NCBI RefSeq assembly: GCF_022370835.2
Contig: NZ_CP092365.1
Span: 1,984,001 to 2,048,000 of the forward strand
Length of the DNA: 64,000 bases
Source: Mycolicibacillus parakoreensis
GTDB lineage: Bacteria; Actinomycetota; Actinomycetes; Mycobacteriales; Mycobacteriaceae
Direction: 5' to 3'
Below, one piece after another: positions 39,335-47,851 of this stretch (within the stretch, counting starts at the first letter, position 1; each line of letters starts with the position of its first letter). A program made the translations under genes and the position numbers. The notes under the pieces were generated by a model that saw nothing but the letters and a program-made list of their open reading frames with translations, was not told where the DNA came from and did not search any database.

Positions 39335-39345
39335 AACACCAGTGT
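39331..39345 (-). promoter_or_regulatory. sufR: SufR operator, ACACT-N5-TGTGA
   Basis: The minus strand reads ACACT-GGTGT-TGTGA, matching exactly the ACACT-N5-TGTGA element that I recall for SufR binding upstream of the M. tuberculosis suf operon. It overlaps the sufR start codon and the probable -10. Confidence 0.65.
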
Positions 39346-39428
39346 GACGCAATTCCGCGGACCGGTCCAGCAAGGTAACCCTAACCGGGTGCCGGCCCGG
39401 CGCCCGCGGCCCCGCGGCTCCGGCCGGT

Positions 39429-39434
39429 TACGCT
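39429..39434 (+). promoter_or_regulatory. mptB: leaderless -10 box (TACGCT) for mptB
   Basis: TACGCT ends 6 nt before ATG 39441. Another TACGCT (41112-41117) lies 8 nt before the GTG of the ABC ATPase, so that gene can also be transcribed from inside the 3' end of mptB. Confidence 0.5.
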
Positions 39435-39440
39435 GCTGGG

Positions 39441-41129
39441 ATGCCCGCCCGCCGACCCTCGCTGAGTTCGTCGATCGCGCGCTGGCACGCCGATGAACGT
39501 CCGGTCGGCTCGCCGCTGAACCCGGCCGAACTGGTCGCGCTGCGCCACACCCGGCTGTTCGGCGCGACCGGCACGGTGTTGATGGCGATCGGGGCGCTGG
39601 GCGCCGGCGCCCGCCCGGTCGTCCAGGACCCCACCTTCGGGGTGCGGCTGCTCAACCTGCCGTCCCGGATCCAGACGGTGTCGCTGACGATGACCACCAC
39701 CGGGGCGGTGATGATGGCGCTGGGCTGGCTGCTGCTGGGGCGCTTCACCCAGGGCACCCGCCGGTTGTCGCGCAGCCAACTCGACCGCACCCTGCTGCTG
39801 TGGATCCTGCCGCTGCTGTTCGCCCCGCCGATGTACAGCAAGGACGTCTACTCCTACCTGGCGCAGAGTCAGATCTCGCTGCTGGGCAAGGACCCCTACC
39901 AGGTGGGTCCGGCGCCGGGACTCGGCCTCGATCACGTGTTCACCCTCTCGGTGCCCAGCCTGTGGCGGGAGACCCCGGCGCCCTACGGGCCGCTGTTTTT
40001 GTGGATCGGCCGCGGCATCTCGCATCTGACCGGGGAGAACATCGTCGCCGCGGTGCTCTGCCACCGGCTGGTGGTGCTGATCGGGGTCGGCATGATCGTG
40101 TGGGCGGTGCCGCGGCTGGCCCGCCGTTGCGGGGTCGCCGAGGTCAGCGCGCTGTGGCTGGGCGCGACCAACCCGCTGCTGCTGATGCACCTGGTGGCCG
40201 GGATCCACAACGAGGCGCTGATGCTGGGTCTGATGCTCACCGGCACCGAGTTCGCGTTGCGCGGCGTCGACTCCGGTCGCCGGCTGCTGCCCGGCGGGCC
40301 GCCCCGGTGGCCGCGCGGCCCGCTGCAGCGGCAGGGCTGGGCGCCGCTGGTGATGCTGCTCACCGGGGTGGTGTTGATCACGCTGTCGGCGCTGGTGAAG
40401 CTGCCGTCGCTGCTGGCGCTGGGATTCGTCGCGATGGCGTTGGCCCGCCGGTGGGGCGCCACGATCAAGGCGTTTTTGACCGCGGGCACCGCGCTGACCG
40501 TGGTGGCACTGACGGTGATCGTGGTGATCGGGGTGGCCAGCGGCCTCGGGTTCGGGTGGCTTAACACGTTGGGCACCGCCAACGTGGTGCGCAGCTGGAT
40601 GTCGCCGCCGACGCTGATCGCCCTGGGCACCGGGCAGGTGGGCATTCTGCTGGGACTGGGCGACCACACCACCGCGGTGCTGGGCCTGACCCGCGGCATC
40701 GGTGTACTGATCATCGCCGCGATCGTCACCTGGCTGCTGCTGGCGGTGCTGCGCGGCCGGCTGCACCCGGTCGGCGGGCTGGGCGTGGCGCTGGGCATCA
40801 CGGTGCTGTTGTTCCCGGTGGTGCAGCCGTGGTATCTGCTCTGGGCGATCATCCCGCTGGCCGCCTGGGCGACCCGGCCGGGCTTCCGGTTCGCCGCGAT
40901 CGCGGTGACCCTCATCGTCGGGGTGTTCGGCCCGACCGCCAACGGCGACCGGTTCGCCCTGTTCCAGATCGTCGACGCCACCGTGGCCAGCACCCTGATC
41001 GTCGCCGCGGTGATCGCGCTGACCCACCGGCAACTGCCGTGGCGCGGGCTTCCCGGCGACCGGGACCGGCCCCTGCAGCGGCCCGCGGATCCCCCGCCGG
41101 CCCCGGCGTCCTACGCTGGGTCCCCGTGA
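39441..41129 (+). CDS. mptB: alpha-1,6-mannosyltransferase MptB-like (GT-C, Rv1459c-like)
   Basis: 562 residues with about 12-13 membrane helices and a GT-C architecture; uses polyprenyl-phosphomannose to extend the alpha-1,6-mannan core of lipomannan/lipoarabinomannan. The hallmark first extracytoplasmic loop has PPMYSKDVYSYLAQSQ (a DxY acidic site), then LWRETPAPYGPLFLWIGR. The C-terminal half has more helices (VAALTVIVVIGVASGLGFGW and others). ATG 39441 is 6 nt after TACGCT. It overlaps the ABC ATPase by 4 nt (GTGA), so a functional link with that exporter is possible. The MptB name is from position and family resemblance. Confidence 0.88.
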   Translation: MPARRPSLSSSIARWHADERPVGSPLNPAELVALRHTRLFGATGTVLMAIGALGAGARPVVQDPTFGVRLLNLPSRIQTVSLTMTTTGAVMMALGWLLLGRFTQGTRRLSRSQLDRTLLLWILPLLFAPPMYSKDVYSYLAQSQISLLGKDPYQVGPAPGLGLDHVFTLSVPSLWRETPAPYGPLFLWIGRGISHLTGENIVAAVLCHRLVVLIGVGMIVWAVPRLARRCGVAEVSALWLGATNPLLLMHLVAGIHNEALMLGLMLTGTEFALRGVDSGRRLLPGGPPRWPRGPLQRQGWAPLVMLLTGVVLITLSALVKLPSLLALGFVAMALARRWGATIKAFLTAGTALTVVALTVIVVIGVASGLGFGWLNTLGTANVVRSWMSPPTLIALGTGQVGILLGLGDHTTAVLGLTRGIGVLIIAAIVTWLLLAVLRGRLHPVGGLGVALGITVLLFPVVQPWYLLWAIIPLAAWATRPGFRFAAIAVTLIVGVFGPTANGDRFALFQIVDATVASTLIVAAVIALTHRQLPWRGLPGDRDRPLQRPADPPPAPASYAGSP

Positions 41130-42082
41130 GCACCACCCCGACCCCCGCCGCCGCGGTCCCGCTGCGTCTGCACGGCGTCAGCAAACGGTTCGGCAGCGGG
41201 CACACCGCCGTGCAGGCGGTCACCGATCTGCACCTGGAGGTGGAACGCGCCGAGGTGTTCGCGCTGCTCGGCCCGAACGGCGCCGGCAAAACCACCACGG
41301 TGGAGATGTGCGAGGGGTTCGTGCGGCCCGACGCCGGCCGCATCGAGGTGCTCGGGCTGGACCCGATCGTCGACAACGCCGCGGTGCGCGCCCGCATCGG
41401 GGTGATGCTGCAGGGCGGCGGGGGGTATCCGGCCGCCCGCGCCGAGGAGATGCTCAACCTGGTGGCGGCCTACGCTGCCGACCCGCTGGACCCGCGGTGG
41501 CTGCTGGACACCCTGGGCCTGACCGGGGCGGCGCGCACCACCTACCGGCGGCTCTCCGGCGGTCAGCAGCAGCGGCTCGCGCTGGCGTGCGCGCTGGTCG
41601 GCCGCCCCGAGCTGGTCTTCCTCGACGAGCCGACCGCCGGCATGGACGCCCACGCGCGGGTGCTGGTCTGGGAGCTCATCGACGCGCTGCGCCGCGACGG
41701 GGTGACCGTGGTGCTCACCACCCACCACCTCAAGGAGGCCGAGGAGCTGGCCGACCGGCTGGTGATCATCGACCGCGGCCGGCCGGTCGCCGCCGGCACC
41801 CCCGCGGAGCTGACCCGCTCGGGCGCCAAGGACCAGCTGCGGTTCAGCGCACCGCACCGTCTGGAGCTGGCCGGGCTGACCGCCCGGCTCCCGCAGCACT
41901 ACCGGGTGCGCGAAACGCTGCCCGGGGAGTACCTGGTGGAGGGCCCGGTGGACCCGCCGCTGCTGGCCGCCGTCACCGCCTGGTGCGCCGAGCTGGCGGT
42001 GTTGGCCACGTCGATGCGCGTGGAGCAACGCAGCCTCGAGGACGTCTTTTTGGAGCTGACCGGAAGGGAGGTGCGCACGTGA
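41126..42082 (+). CDS. ABC exporter ATP-binding protein (Rv1458c-like)
   Basis: 318 residues. Walker A LLGPNGAGKTTTVEMCEG, signature RLSGGQQQRLALACAL, Walker B LVFLDEPTAGMD and the H-loop TTHHLKEAEELADRLV are intact, followed by a C-terminal extension that binds the partner permease. DrrA/CcmA-type drug or lipid exporter ATPase. GTG 41126 overlaps mptB by 4 nt, and its stop overlaps the permease GTG by 4 nt. Cargo unknown. Confidence 0.92.
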   Translation: MSTTPTPAAAVPLRLHGVSKRFGSGHTAVQAVTDLHLEVERAEVFALLGPNGAGKTTTVEMCEGFVRPDAGRIEVLGLDPIVDNAAVRARIGVMLQGGGGYPAARAEEMLNLVAAYAADPLDPRWLLDTLGLTGAARTTYRRLSGGQQQRLALACALVGRPELVFLDEPTAGMDAHARVLVWELIDALRRDGVTVVLTTHHLKEAEELADRLVIIDRGRPVAAGTPAELTRSGAKDQLRFSAPHRLELAGLTARLPQHYRVRETLPGEYLVEGPVDPPLLAAVTAWCAELAVLATSMRVEQRSLEDVFLELTGREVRT

Positions 42083-42870
42083 GCGCCCAGCCCGCCCCGT
42101 TCCCGGCCGGCACGTTCCGCCCCGACCCGCGGCCCAACGGTGTGGCCGCGATGCTGGCCGCGCAGTTCGGCCTGGAACTCAAACTGCTGCTGCGCAACGG
42201 TGAACAGCTGCTGTTGACGATGTTCATCCCGATCACCCTGCTGGTCGGGATGACGCTGCTGCCGCTGGGGTCGTTCGGCTCCGGCCCCGGGGGGCGCGCC
42301 GCGGTGTTCACCCCGGCGATCATGGCGCTGGCGGTGATCTCCACGGCGTTCACCGGGCAGGCGATCGCGGTGGCCTTCGACCGCCGCTACGGGGCGCTCA
42401 AACGCCTCGGCGCGACCGCACTGCCGGTCTGGGGCATCATCGTGGGCAAATCCCTGGCCGTGGTCACCGTGGTGTTCCTGCAGGCGCTGCTGCTCGGCGC
42501 GATCGGGTTCGGTCTCGGCTGGCGTCCCGAACCGGCCGGTCTGGCCCTCGGCGCGGCGATCATCGCGCTGGGCACCGCCACGTTCGCCGCGATGGGCCTG
42601 CTGCTCGGCGGCAGCCTCAAAGCCGAGGTGGTGCTGGCACTGGGCAACCTGCTGTGGTTCGTGTTCGCCGGGCTCGGCGCGCTGACCGTGGAGACCGACA
42701 CCGTGCCCGACACGGTGGCCCGGGCGGCCCGCCTGACGCCGTCGGGGGCGCTGACCGAGGCCCTGACCCGGGCGATGACGCTGTCGGTGGACTGGCTGGG
42801 GATCGCGGTGCTGGTCGCCTGGGCGGCGGCCGGCGCCGCCGGCGCGCTGCGCTGGTTCCGCTTCACCTGA
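42079..42870 (+). CDS. ABC-2 type permease (Rv1457c-like)
   Basis: 263 residues with six predicted helices, for example LLTMFIPITLLVGMTLLPLG, IIVGKSLAVVTVVFLQALLLGAI and LAVLVAWAAAGAAGALRW, and the conserved cytoplasmic segment AFDRRYGALKRLGATALP of DrrB-type ABC-2 permeases. It forms the transporter with the preceding ATPase. GTG 42079 overlaps that gene by 4 nt. Substrate unknown; proximity to mptB and heme a synthesis genes gives only weak hints. Confidence 0.88.
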   Translation: MSAQPAPFPAGTFRPDPRPNGVAAMLAAQFGLELKLLLRNGEQLLLTMFIPITLLVGMTLLPLGSFGSGPGGRAAVFTPAIMALAVISTAFTGQAIAVAFDRRYGALKRLGATALPVWGIIVGKSLAVVTVVFLQALLLGAIGFGLGWRPEPAGLALGAAIIALGTATFAAMGLLLGGSLKAEVVLALGNLLWFVFAGLGALTVETDTVPDTVARAARLTPSGALTEALTRAMTLSVDWLGIAVLVAWAAAGAAGALRWFRFT

Positions 42871-42895
42871 GCGCGGGGGCGCACGCCCGCGCGGC

Positions 42896-42918
42896 CCGCT
42901 GGCTACTACATCGGGTAG
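42896..42918 (+). promoter_or_regulatory. ctaA: shared cta element (CCGCTGGC-TACTACATC-GTAG) at ctaA
   Basis: CCGCTGGC (42896-42903), TACTACATC (42904-42912) and GTAG (42915-42918), forming CTAC...GTAG arms. The same modules occur upstream of ctaB (47640-47668). The last part overlaps the TAGTTT -10 (42916-42921), which is 6 nt before GTG 42928. Confidence 0.5.
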
Positions 42919-42927
42919 TTTCAGGTC

Positions 42928-43890
42928 GTGAGCTTGGGACGCGCCCTGCTGCGCCTGGTCGACCTGCTGCCGATGCCCGGCCTGCGCACCCAGCGGGTGC
43001 TGGCCGGCGCGGTCATCGCCACCCAGGGCACCATCTCGGTGACCGGGGCGATCGTGCGGGTCACCGCCTCCGGGCTGGGCTGCCCGACCTGGCCGCAGTG
43101 CTTCCCGGGCAGCTTCACCCCGGTCGCGGTCGCCGAGGTGCCGCACCTGCATCAGGCCATCGAGTTCGGCAACCGGCTGGTGACGTTCGCGGTGGCGATC
43201 ACCGCCGGACTGGCCGTGCTGGCCGTGGTGCGGGCCCGCCGCCGCACCGAGGTGCAGGTCTACGCCTGGGCGATGCCGGCCTCCACCGTGGCGCAGGCGC
43301 TTTTGGGCGGGGTCACGGTGCGCACCGGGCTGCTGTGGTGGACGGTGGCGCTGCATCTGCTGGTCTCGATGGCGATGGTGTGGCTGGCGGTGCTGCTCTA
43401 CGTCAAGGTCGGCGAGCCCGACACCGACACCGCGGTGGTCATCGCCCGCGTCCCGGCCCCGCTGCGCGGGTTGACCGCGCTGACCGGGGTGATCCTGGCC
43501 GCGATCCTGGTGGCCGGCACGCTGGTGACCGCCGCCGGCCCGCACGCCGGGGACAGAAACATCGACCGCCCGGTGCCGCGGCTGCAGGTGGAGATCACCA
43601 CCTTGGTGCACGCCCACTCGTCGCTGACGGTGGCCTACCTGTCGCTGCTGGTCGCGCTGGGTTTCGCGCTGGCCGCGGTGCGGGCCGCGCGGGTGCTGGC
43701 GGTGCGGCTGGCCGCACTGCTGGCGTTGGTGGCCTGCCAGGCCGTCGTCGGCATCGTGCAGTTCTACGCGGGGATCCCGCCGCTGCTGGTCGCCGTGCAC
43801 GTGGCGCTGGCGGTGCTGTGCACCGCCGCCACCGCCGGACTATGGGCGGCGATGCGCGAGCGGACCGAGCCCGCGGCGCTGCAGGGCTGA
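42928..43890 (+). CDS. ctaA: heme a synthase CtaA (COX15 family)
   Basis: 320-residue, eight-helix membrane enzyme that oxidises heme o to heme a for cytochrome aa3. Visible: heme-ligand His in EVPHLHQAIEFGNRLVT and TLVHAHSSLTVAYL (two halves of a duplicated bundle), and the external Cys pair GLGCPTWPQCFPG found in Gram-positive CtaA. GTG 42928 follows TAGTTT by 6 nt (leaderless). Its 3' end overlaps the convergent ATP-grasp-like gene by 51 bp. Equivalent to Rv1456c. Confidence 0.94.
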   Translation: MSLGRALLRLVDLLPMPGLRTQRVLAGAVIATQGTISVTGAIVRVTASGLGCPTWPQCFPGSFTPVAVAEVPHLHQAIEFGNRLVTFAVAITAGLAVLAVVRARRRTEVQVYAWAMPASTVAQALLGGVTVRTGLLWWTVALHLLVSMAMVWLAVLLYVKVGEPDTDTAVVIARVPAPLRGLTALTGVILAAILVAGTLVTAAGPHAGDRNIDRPVPRLQVEITTLVHAHSSLTVAYLSLLVALGFALAAVRAARVLAVRLAALLALVACQAVVGIVQFYAGIPPLLVAVHVALAVLCTAATAGLWAAMRERTEPAALQG

Positions 43891-44703
43891 CTCCACCGCC
43901 AGCGCGAACTGGCGCTGGTGGCGCGCCCGCGCGTCGGCGGCCAACACGGTCCAGCCCAGCACCGGGTCGACGAGCTGCAGACGCAGCAACTGCGGCGCCC
44001 CGCCGGCCCCGTCGGGACCGCCGGCAACCACCGCCCGCGCGGTGAGGATCTCATCGATGCCCACGCCGAGCCGGGCGGCGGCCGCGGCCAGCGCGGCCTG
44101 CCCGACGTCCCAGACCCCGAAGTCGGCGTCGACGCCGGTGCCGGCGGCCACCGCGTGCGACGGGGCCCCGCCGACGAACACCAGCGCGGTGCGCCGGCGG
44201 GACTCGGCGGGCTGGATCACCACGGTCTGCCCGGCCGCCTGCAGCCGGGCGGCGTGCTCGCGGGCCGCGGCCGGGCGCTCGAAGCGGCGCGCACCGGCAC
44301 CGACGGCCGGGGCCACCACCGCGGCGCCGGCGTTGACGCGGGCGACCTGACCGGGGGCGAACACCGCGGTCTCCACCGTGGGCACTCCCCGATCGGCCAG
44401 GTCCAGCAGATAGCGTTTGTCGAGATTCCAGGCGAGCACCGCCGGCGGGTTGAGCAGCTGGCCCACCCCGGCGGCCCAGGCGGACAACTGCGCCCGGCAG
44501 CCGGCGTGGTCGCCGACCTCCCGCAGGATGACCAGGTCGGCGCGCGCGGCCGCCGGGTCGGTCCAGGGCAGCCACCGCGCGTGCAGCCCGCGGCTGCGCA
44601 GCGCGCCGACCAGGCCCGCGTCGTCGGGGGGGCCGCCGGGGCGCGCCGGGGCCGCGGCGAACACGATCCGCGGATGGAACACGTCGGGGCGGGCCAGCTT
44701 CAT
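43840..44703 (-). CDS. ATP-grasp-like conserved protein (Rv1455-like)
   Basis: 287 residues. Resembles a RimK-type ATP-grasp enzyme: an N-terminal pre-ATP-grasp domain (ADLVILREVGDH), the hinge LAWNLDKRYLLDLADRGVP which carries the DKR/GVPxxE pattern, then a C-terminal part with VVIQPAESRR and WTVLAADARARHQRQFALAVE. These enzymes join a carboxylate to an amine or thiol using ATP; the substrate is unknown. ATG 44703 follows TATCAT by 8 nt. The 3' end overlaps ctaA by 51 bp on the opposite strand. Matches Rv1455 by position only, from memory. Confidence 0.7.
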   Translation of the reverse strand: MKLARPDVFHPRIVFAAAPARPGGPPDDAGLVGALRSRGLHARWLPWTDPAAARADLVILREVGDHAGCRAQLSAWAAGVGQLLNPPAVLAWNLDKRYLLDLADRGVPTVETAVFAPGQVARVNAGAAVVAPAVGAGARRFERPAAAREHAARLQAAGQTVVIQPAESRRRTALVFVGGAPSHAVAAGTGVDADFGVWDVGQAALAAAAARLGVGIDEILTARAVVAGGPDGAGGAPQLLRLQLVDPVLGWTVLAADARARHQRQFALAVESALQRRGLGPLAHRRP

Positions 44704-44711
44704 GCCGTCGG

Positions 44712-44759
44712 ATGATACGGGGGCGCCGGGCTGCCCGGCGCCGCCGAACCGGGTTAGAT
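44712..44759. promoter_or_regulatory. divergent leaderless promoters: ATP-grasp-like gene and qor
   Basis: Minus strand TATCAT (44712-44717) ends 8 nt before ATG 44703; plus strand TTAGAT (44754-44759) ends 6 nt before ATG 44766. The two transcripts start back to back in 62 bp. Confidence 0.45.
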
Positions 44760-44765
44760 GGGGGC

Positions 44766-45743
44766 ATGCGCGCCATCGAAGTCAGCGAGGTGGGCGGCCC
44801 GGAGGTGCTGCGCGCGGTGCAGCGCGATCGGCCCCGCCCCGGCCCCGACGAAGTGCTGATCCACGCCGAGGCGATCGGGGTGAACTTCATCGACACCTAT
44901 TTCCGCTCCGGGCTCTACCCGCGCCCGCTGCCGTTCGTGGTCGGCACCGAGGTCGCCGGTGAGGTGGTGGCGGCCGGCGAGCGGGTCGACACACCGCGGG
45001 TCGGCGACCGGGTGGTCACCGCCAACGCCACCGGCGCCTACGCCGAGTACTGCACCGCGCCCGCCGAGTTCACCGCGACGCTGCCGGGCGGGGTCGACCC
45101 GCAGCTGGTGGCCTCGGCGCTGCTGAAGGGCATGACCGCCCACTATCTGCTGACCTCGGTCTACCCGGTCGCCGCCGGCGACGACGTGCTGGTGCACGCC
45201 GCGGCCGGCGGGGTGGGGCTGTTGTTGACCCAGTGGGCGACCCGGCGGGGCGCCCGGGTGCTCGCCACGGTGTCGACCCCCGCCAAGGCCGCCGCGGCCC
45301 GGCAGGCCGGTGCCGCGGCGGTGCTCGACTATCCCGGGCCCGACCCGGCCGCGTTCGCGGCCCGCGTCGGCGAGCACACCGGCGGGGCCGGGGTGGGCGT
45401 CGTCTACGACGGGGTCGGGGCGGCCACGTTCGACGCCAGCCTGGCCAGCCTGGCGGTGCGCGGCACCCTGGCGCTGTTCGGGGCGGCCAGCGGCCCGGTG
45501 CCCCCGTTCGATCCGCAGCGGCTCAACGCCGCCGGATCGGTCTGGCTGACCCGGCCGTCGCTCACCCATTTCCTGCGCACCGGCGAGGAGTTCCGGTGGC
45601 GCGCCGGGGAGTTCCTCGACGCGGTGGCCGCCGGCCGGCTCACGGTGACCGTCAGCCACCGGTACCGCCTCGACGAGGCCGAGGCGGCCCACCGCGATCT
45701 GCAGGGGCGCCGCACCGTCGGCTCGGTGGTGCTGGTGCCGTGA
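44766..45743 (+). CDS. qor: zinc-independent quinone oxidoreductase (QOR-like MDR protein)
   Basis: 325-residue NADPH-dependent medium-chain reductase of the zeta-crystallin/QOR class. Visible: the catalytic-domain start AIEVSEVGGPEVL, GVNFIDTYFRSGLYPRPLPF, and the NADPH motif LVHAAAGGVGLLLTQWA. It lacks the structural and catalytic Zn ligands of alcohol dehydrogenases, so it is expected to reduce quinones or enones. Its stop overlaps the GTG of the nitrilase gene by 4 nt (GTGA). Equivalent to Rv1454c. Confidence 0.92.
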   Translation: MRAIEVSEVGGPEVLRAVQRDRPRPGPDEVLIHAEAIGVNFIDTYFRSGLYPRPLPFVVGTEVAGEVVAAGERVDTPRVGDRVVTANATGAYAEYCTAPAEFTATLPGGVDPQLVASALLKGMTAHYLLTSVYPVAAGDDVLVHAAAGGVGLLLTQWATRRGARVLATVSTPAKAAAARQAGAAAVLDYPGPDPAAFAARVGEHTGGAGVGVVYDGVGAATFDASLASLAVRGTLALFGAASGPVPPFDPQRLNAAGSVWLTRPSLTHFLRTGEEFRWRAGEFLDAVAAGRLTVTVSHRYRLDEAEAAHRDLQGRRTVGSVVLVP

Positions 45744-46741
45744 GCGCCACCGCGACCACCACCGTGGCCGCCGTCCAGCAGCAGGCGGTGCTCGCCGATG
45801 TGACGGCGAACCTGGCGATGGCCGAACAGCAGGTCGGCGCCGCCGCCGACGCCGGTGCCGCGCTCATCGTGTTGCCGGAGTTCTTCACCACCGGGATGGC
45901 GTTCGATCCGGCTCTGGCCACCGCGGCGCTGCCCGCCGACGGTCCGGCGACCGCGCTGCTGACCACGCTGGCCCGCCGGCGCCGGGTCACCGTCGGGGGG
46001 TCGTTTCTGTGCCGGGCCGACGACGGGCAGACCTACAACCGGTTCGTGCTCGCCGGCCCGGACGGGGTGATCGGCCACCACGACAAGGACCTGCCCACCA
46101 TGTGGGAGAACTACGTCTACCGCGGTGGCGTCGACCCCGACGACGACGGGGTGCTGCCCGCGGTCGACGGCGTCACCGTCGGGGCGGCGCTGTGCTGGGA
46201 GTTCATCCGCACCCAGACGGTGCGCCGGATGGCCGGCCGGGTCGACGTGGTCGTCGGTGGATCCTGCTGGTGGAGTGTGCCCGCCTGGCCGCCGCGGCGC
46301 ATCACCGCCGGCTGGGAGGCCGCCAACGCCGCCACCGCCGGCGCCGCCGCCCCGGTCTTCGCCCGCCTGGTGGGCGCCCCGGTGATCCACGCCGCCCACT
46401 CCGGCCCGCTGCGCTGTCGGCTGCCGGGCACGCCGCTGCCCTATCGGGGCCATCTGGAGGGCGGAGCGGTCGTCGCCGCCGCCGACGGCACCGTGCTGGC
46501 CCGCCGCGGCCCCGACCGCGGGCCCGGCTTCGCGCTCGCGACGATCACCGTCGCCCGGGTGCCCCCGCCGCGTCGCGCGCCGCGCGGTTTCTGGCTACAC
46601 CACCGCGGTCCGCTGCCGGCGCTGGCGTGGGCCTACCAAAACCGCCTCGGCGCGCGGTGGTATCGCCGTCACCATCCCAGCACGGTGGGCAACGCGAACG
46701 CCGAATCGACCGCGAGGGCACAGAACACCACGGCCAAATAG
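45740..46741 (+). CDS. nitrilase-superfamily carbon-nitrogen hydrolase
   Basis: 333 residues with the catalytic triad Glu47 (LPEFF), Lys116 ([11 protein letters not shown]) and Cys152 (ALCWEF). The domain hydrolyses amides or nitriles; substrate unknown. The tail from about residue 280 is Arg/Pro/His-rich ([19 protein letters not shown]) and probably disordered. GTG 45740 overlaps qor by 4 nt, so they form an operon. The last 73 bp overlap the 3' end of ctaB on the opposite strand. Confidence 0.85.
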   Translation: MSATATTTVAAVQQQAVLADVTANLAMAEQQVGAAADAGAALIVLPEFFTTGMAFDPALATAALPADGPATALLTTLARRRRVTVGGSFLCRADDGQTYNRFVLAGPDGVIGHHDKDLPTMWENYVYRGGVDPDDDGVLPAVDGVTVGAALCWEFIRTQTVRRMAGRVDVVVGGSCWWSVPAWPPRRITAGWEAANAATAGAAAPVFARLVGAPVIHAAHSGPLRCRLPGTPLPYRGHLEGGAVVAAADGTVLARRGPDRGPGFALATITVARVPPPRRAPRGFWLHHRGPLPALAWAYQNRLGARWYRRHHPSTVGNANAESTARAQNTTAK

Positions 46742-47604
46742 TTGTTGGAGTGCAAAAACAGCCGCAGCGGCTGGATCGGCTCACCGCGCCGCACCCCGGC
46801 GTACAGCTGGTGGGCCAGGAACACGAACCAGGACCCGGCCAACACCGCCACCGCGGTGTAGAGCCATCCGGTGGCCGGGATCAGCGCCAGCGTCGCCGCC
46901 ACCATCAGCCAGCTGTAGATGACGATCTGGCGGGTGACCTGGTGTTCGGTGGCCACCACCGGCAGCATCGGCACCCCGGCCGCCCGGTAGTCGTCCTTGT
47001 AGCGCATGGCCAGCGCCCAGGTGTGCGGCGGGGTCCAGAAGAAGATCACCGCGAACATCGCCAGCGCCGGCCAGCCGATGGTGCCGGTCACCGCCGACCA
47101 GCCGATCATCACCGGCATGCAGCCCGCGGCCCCGCCCCACACGATGTTCTGCGCGGTGCGGCGTTTGAGCACCAGCGTGTAGACCACCACGTAGAAGACG
47201 ATCGTGGCCACCGCCAACAGCCCCGAGAGCAGGTTGGTGGTCTGCCACAGCCACCCGAACGCCGCCACGCCGAGCGCCAACCCGAAGATCAGCGCGTGCC
47301 GGGTGGGCACCGTGTCGCGGGCCAGCGGCCGGCGCGCGGTGCGTTTCATGATCTTGTCGATGTCGGCGTCGGCGACGCAGTTGAGGGTGTTGGCGCTGGC
47401 CGCGGCCATCATCCCGCCGACCAGGGTCGCCCCGATCAGCAGCACGAACTGCAGATCCATCGTGCCGCGGTGGGCCAACAGCATCGCCGGGATCGTGGTG
47501 ACCAGCAGCAACTCGATGATCCGCGGCTTGGTCAACGCCAGATACGCGAGCAGTCGGTCCCGCATCTTCGGTGCGGTCGGTCCGACACGCACGCGAACGC
47601 TCAC
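46669..47604 (-). CDS. ctaB: protoheme IX farnesyltransferase
   Basis: 311 residues; attaches farnesyl to protoheme to make heme o, the substrate of CtaA. Nine-helix UbiA-type prenyltransferase with the first Asp-rich motif [19 protein letters not shown] (NxxxDxxxD) and the second, [19 protein letters not shown] 47604 has a GAGGAG ribosome site about 7 nt upstream, and the leader contains the shared cta element. Equivalent to Rv1451. Confidence 0.95.
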   Translation of the reverse strand: MSVRVRVGPTAPKMRDRLLAYLALTKPRIIELLLVTTIPAMLLAHRGTMDLQFVLLIGATLVGGMMAAASANTLNCVADADIDKIMKRTARRPLARDTVPTRHALIFGLALGVAAFGWLWQTTNLLSGLLAVATIVFYVVVYTLVLKRRTAQNIVWGGAAGCMPVMIGWSAVTGTIGWPALAMFAVIFFWTPPHTWALAMRYKDDYRAAGVPMLPVVATEHQVTRQIVIYSWLMVAATLALIPATGWLYTAVAVLAGSWFVFLAHQLYAGVRRGEPIQPLRLFLHSNNYLAVVFCALAVDSAFALPTVLGW

Positions 47605-47639
47605 GCAAATACTCCTCAGATCGCCTCAGCACACAGCAG

Positions 47640-47668
47640 CCGCTGGCCTCTACTACATCCGATGGTAG
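47640..47668 (-). promoter_or_regulatory. ctaB: shared cta element at ctaB
   Basis: Plus-strand CCGCTGGC (47640-47647), TACTACATC (47651-47659) and GTAG (47665-47668); the CTAC/CATC...GATG/GTAG arms give an imperfect dyad. It lies 36-64 bp before the ctaB start, and more than 180 bp before tkt on the other strand. Confidence 0.45.
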
Positions 47669-47798
47669 ACCGCGGAACCGTTTTGGCCGAACCGCAGGGT
47701 CGCCGGACCCGCCTGCGGCCCGGCCCCGCGGCTACCGGCGAGTAGCCGCGCGCCGGGCCCACCGCCGCCGGGGCGCTGCGCGCCACCGGCGCCGGGAC

Positions 47799-47804
47799 TA
47801 AGGT
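47799..47804 (+). promoter_or_regulatory. tkt: -10 box (TAAGGT) of the pentose phosphate operon
   Basis: TAAGGT would start transcription near 47811, giving a leader of about 40 nt with GAGGA shortly before GTG 47852. Confidence 0.4.
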
Positions 47805-47851
47805 TTGGGGTGCAACCCGCCCTGCCCGTCGACCCCCGAGGACCAACGTTC

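Noticed and set aside
39381..41033. A 550-codon minus-strand open frame rich in Gln, His, Arg and Pro
   Set aside because: Antisense shadow of mptB; no family motif and codon bias opposite to a real gene.
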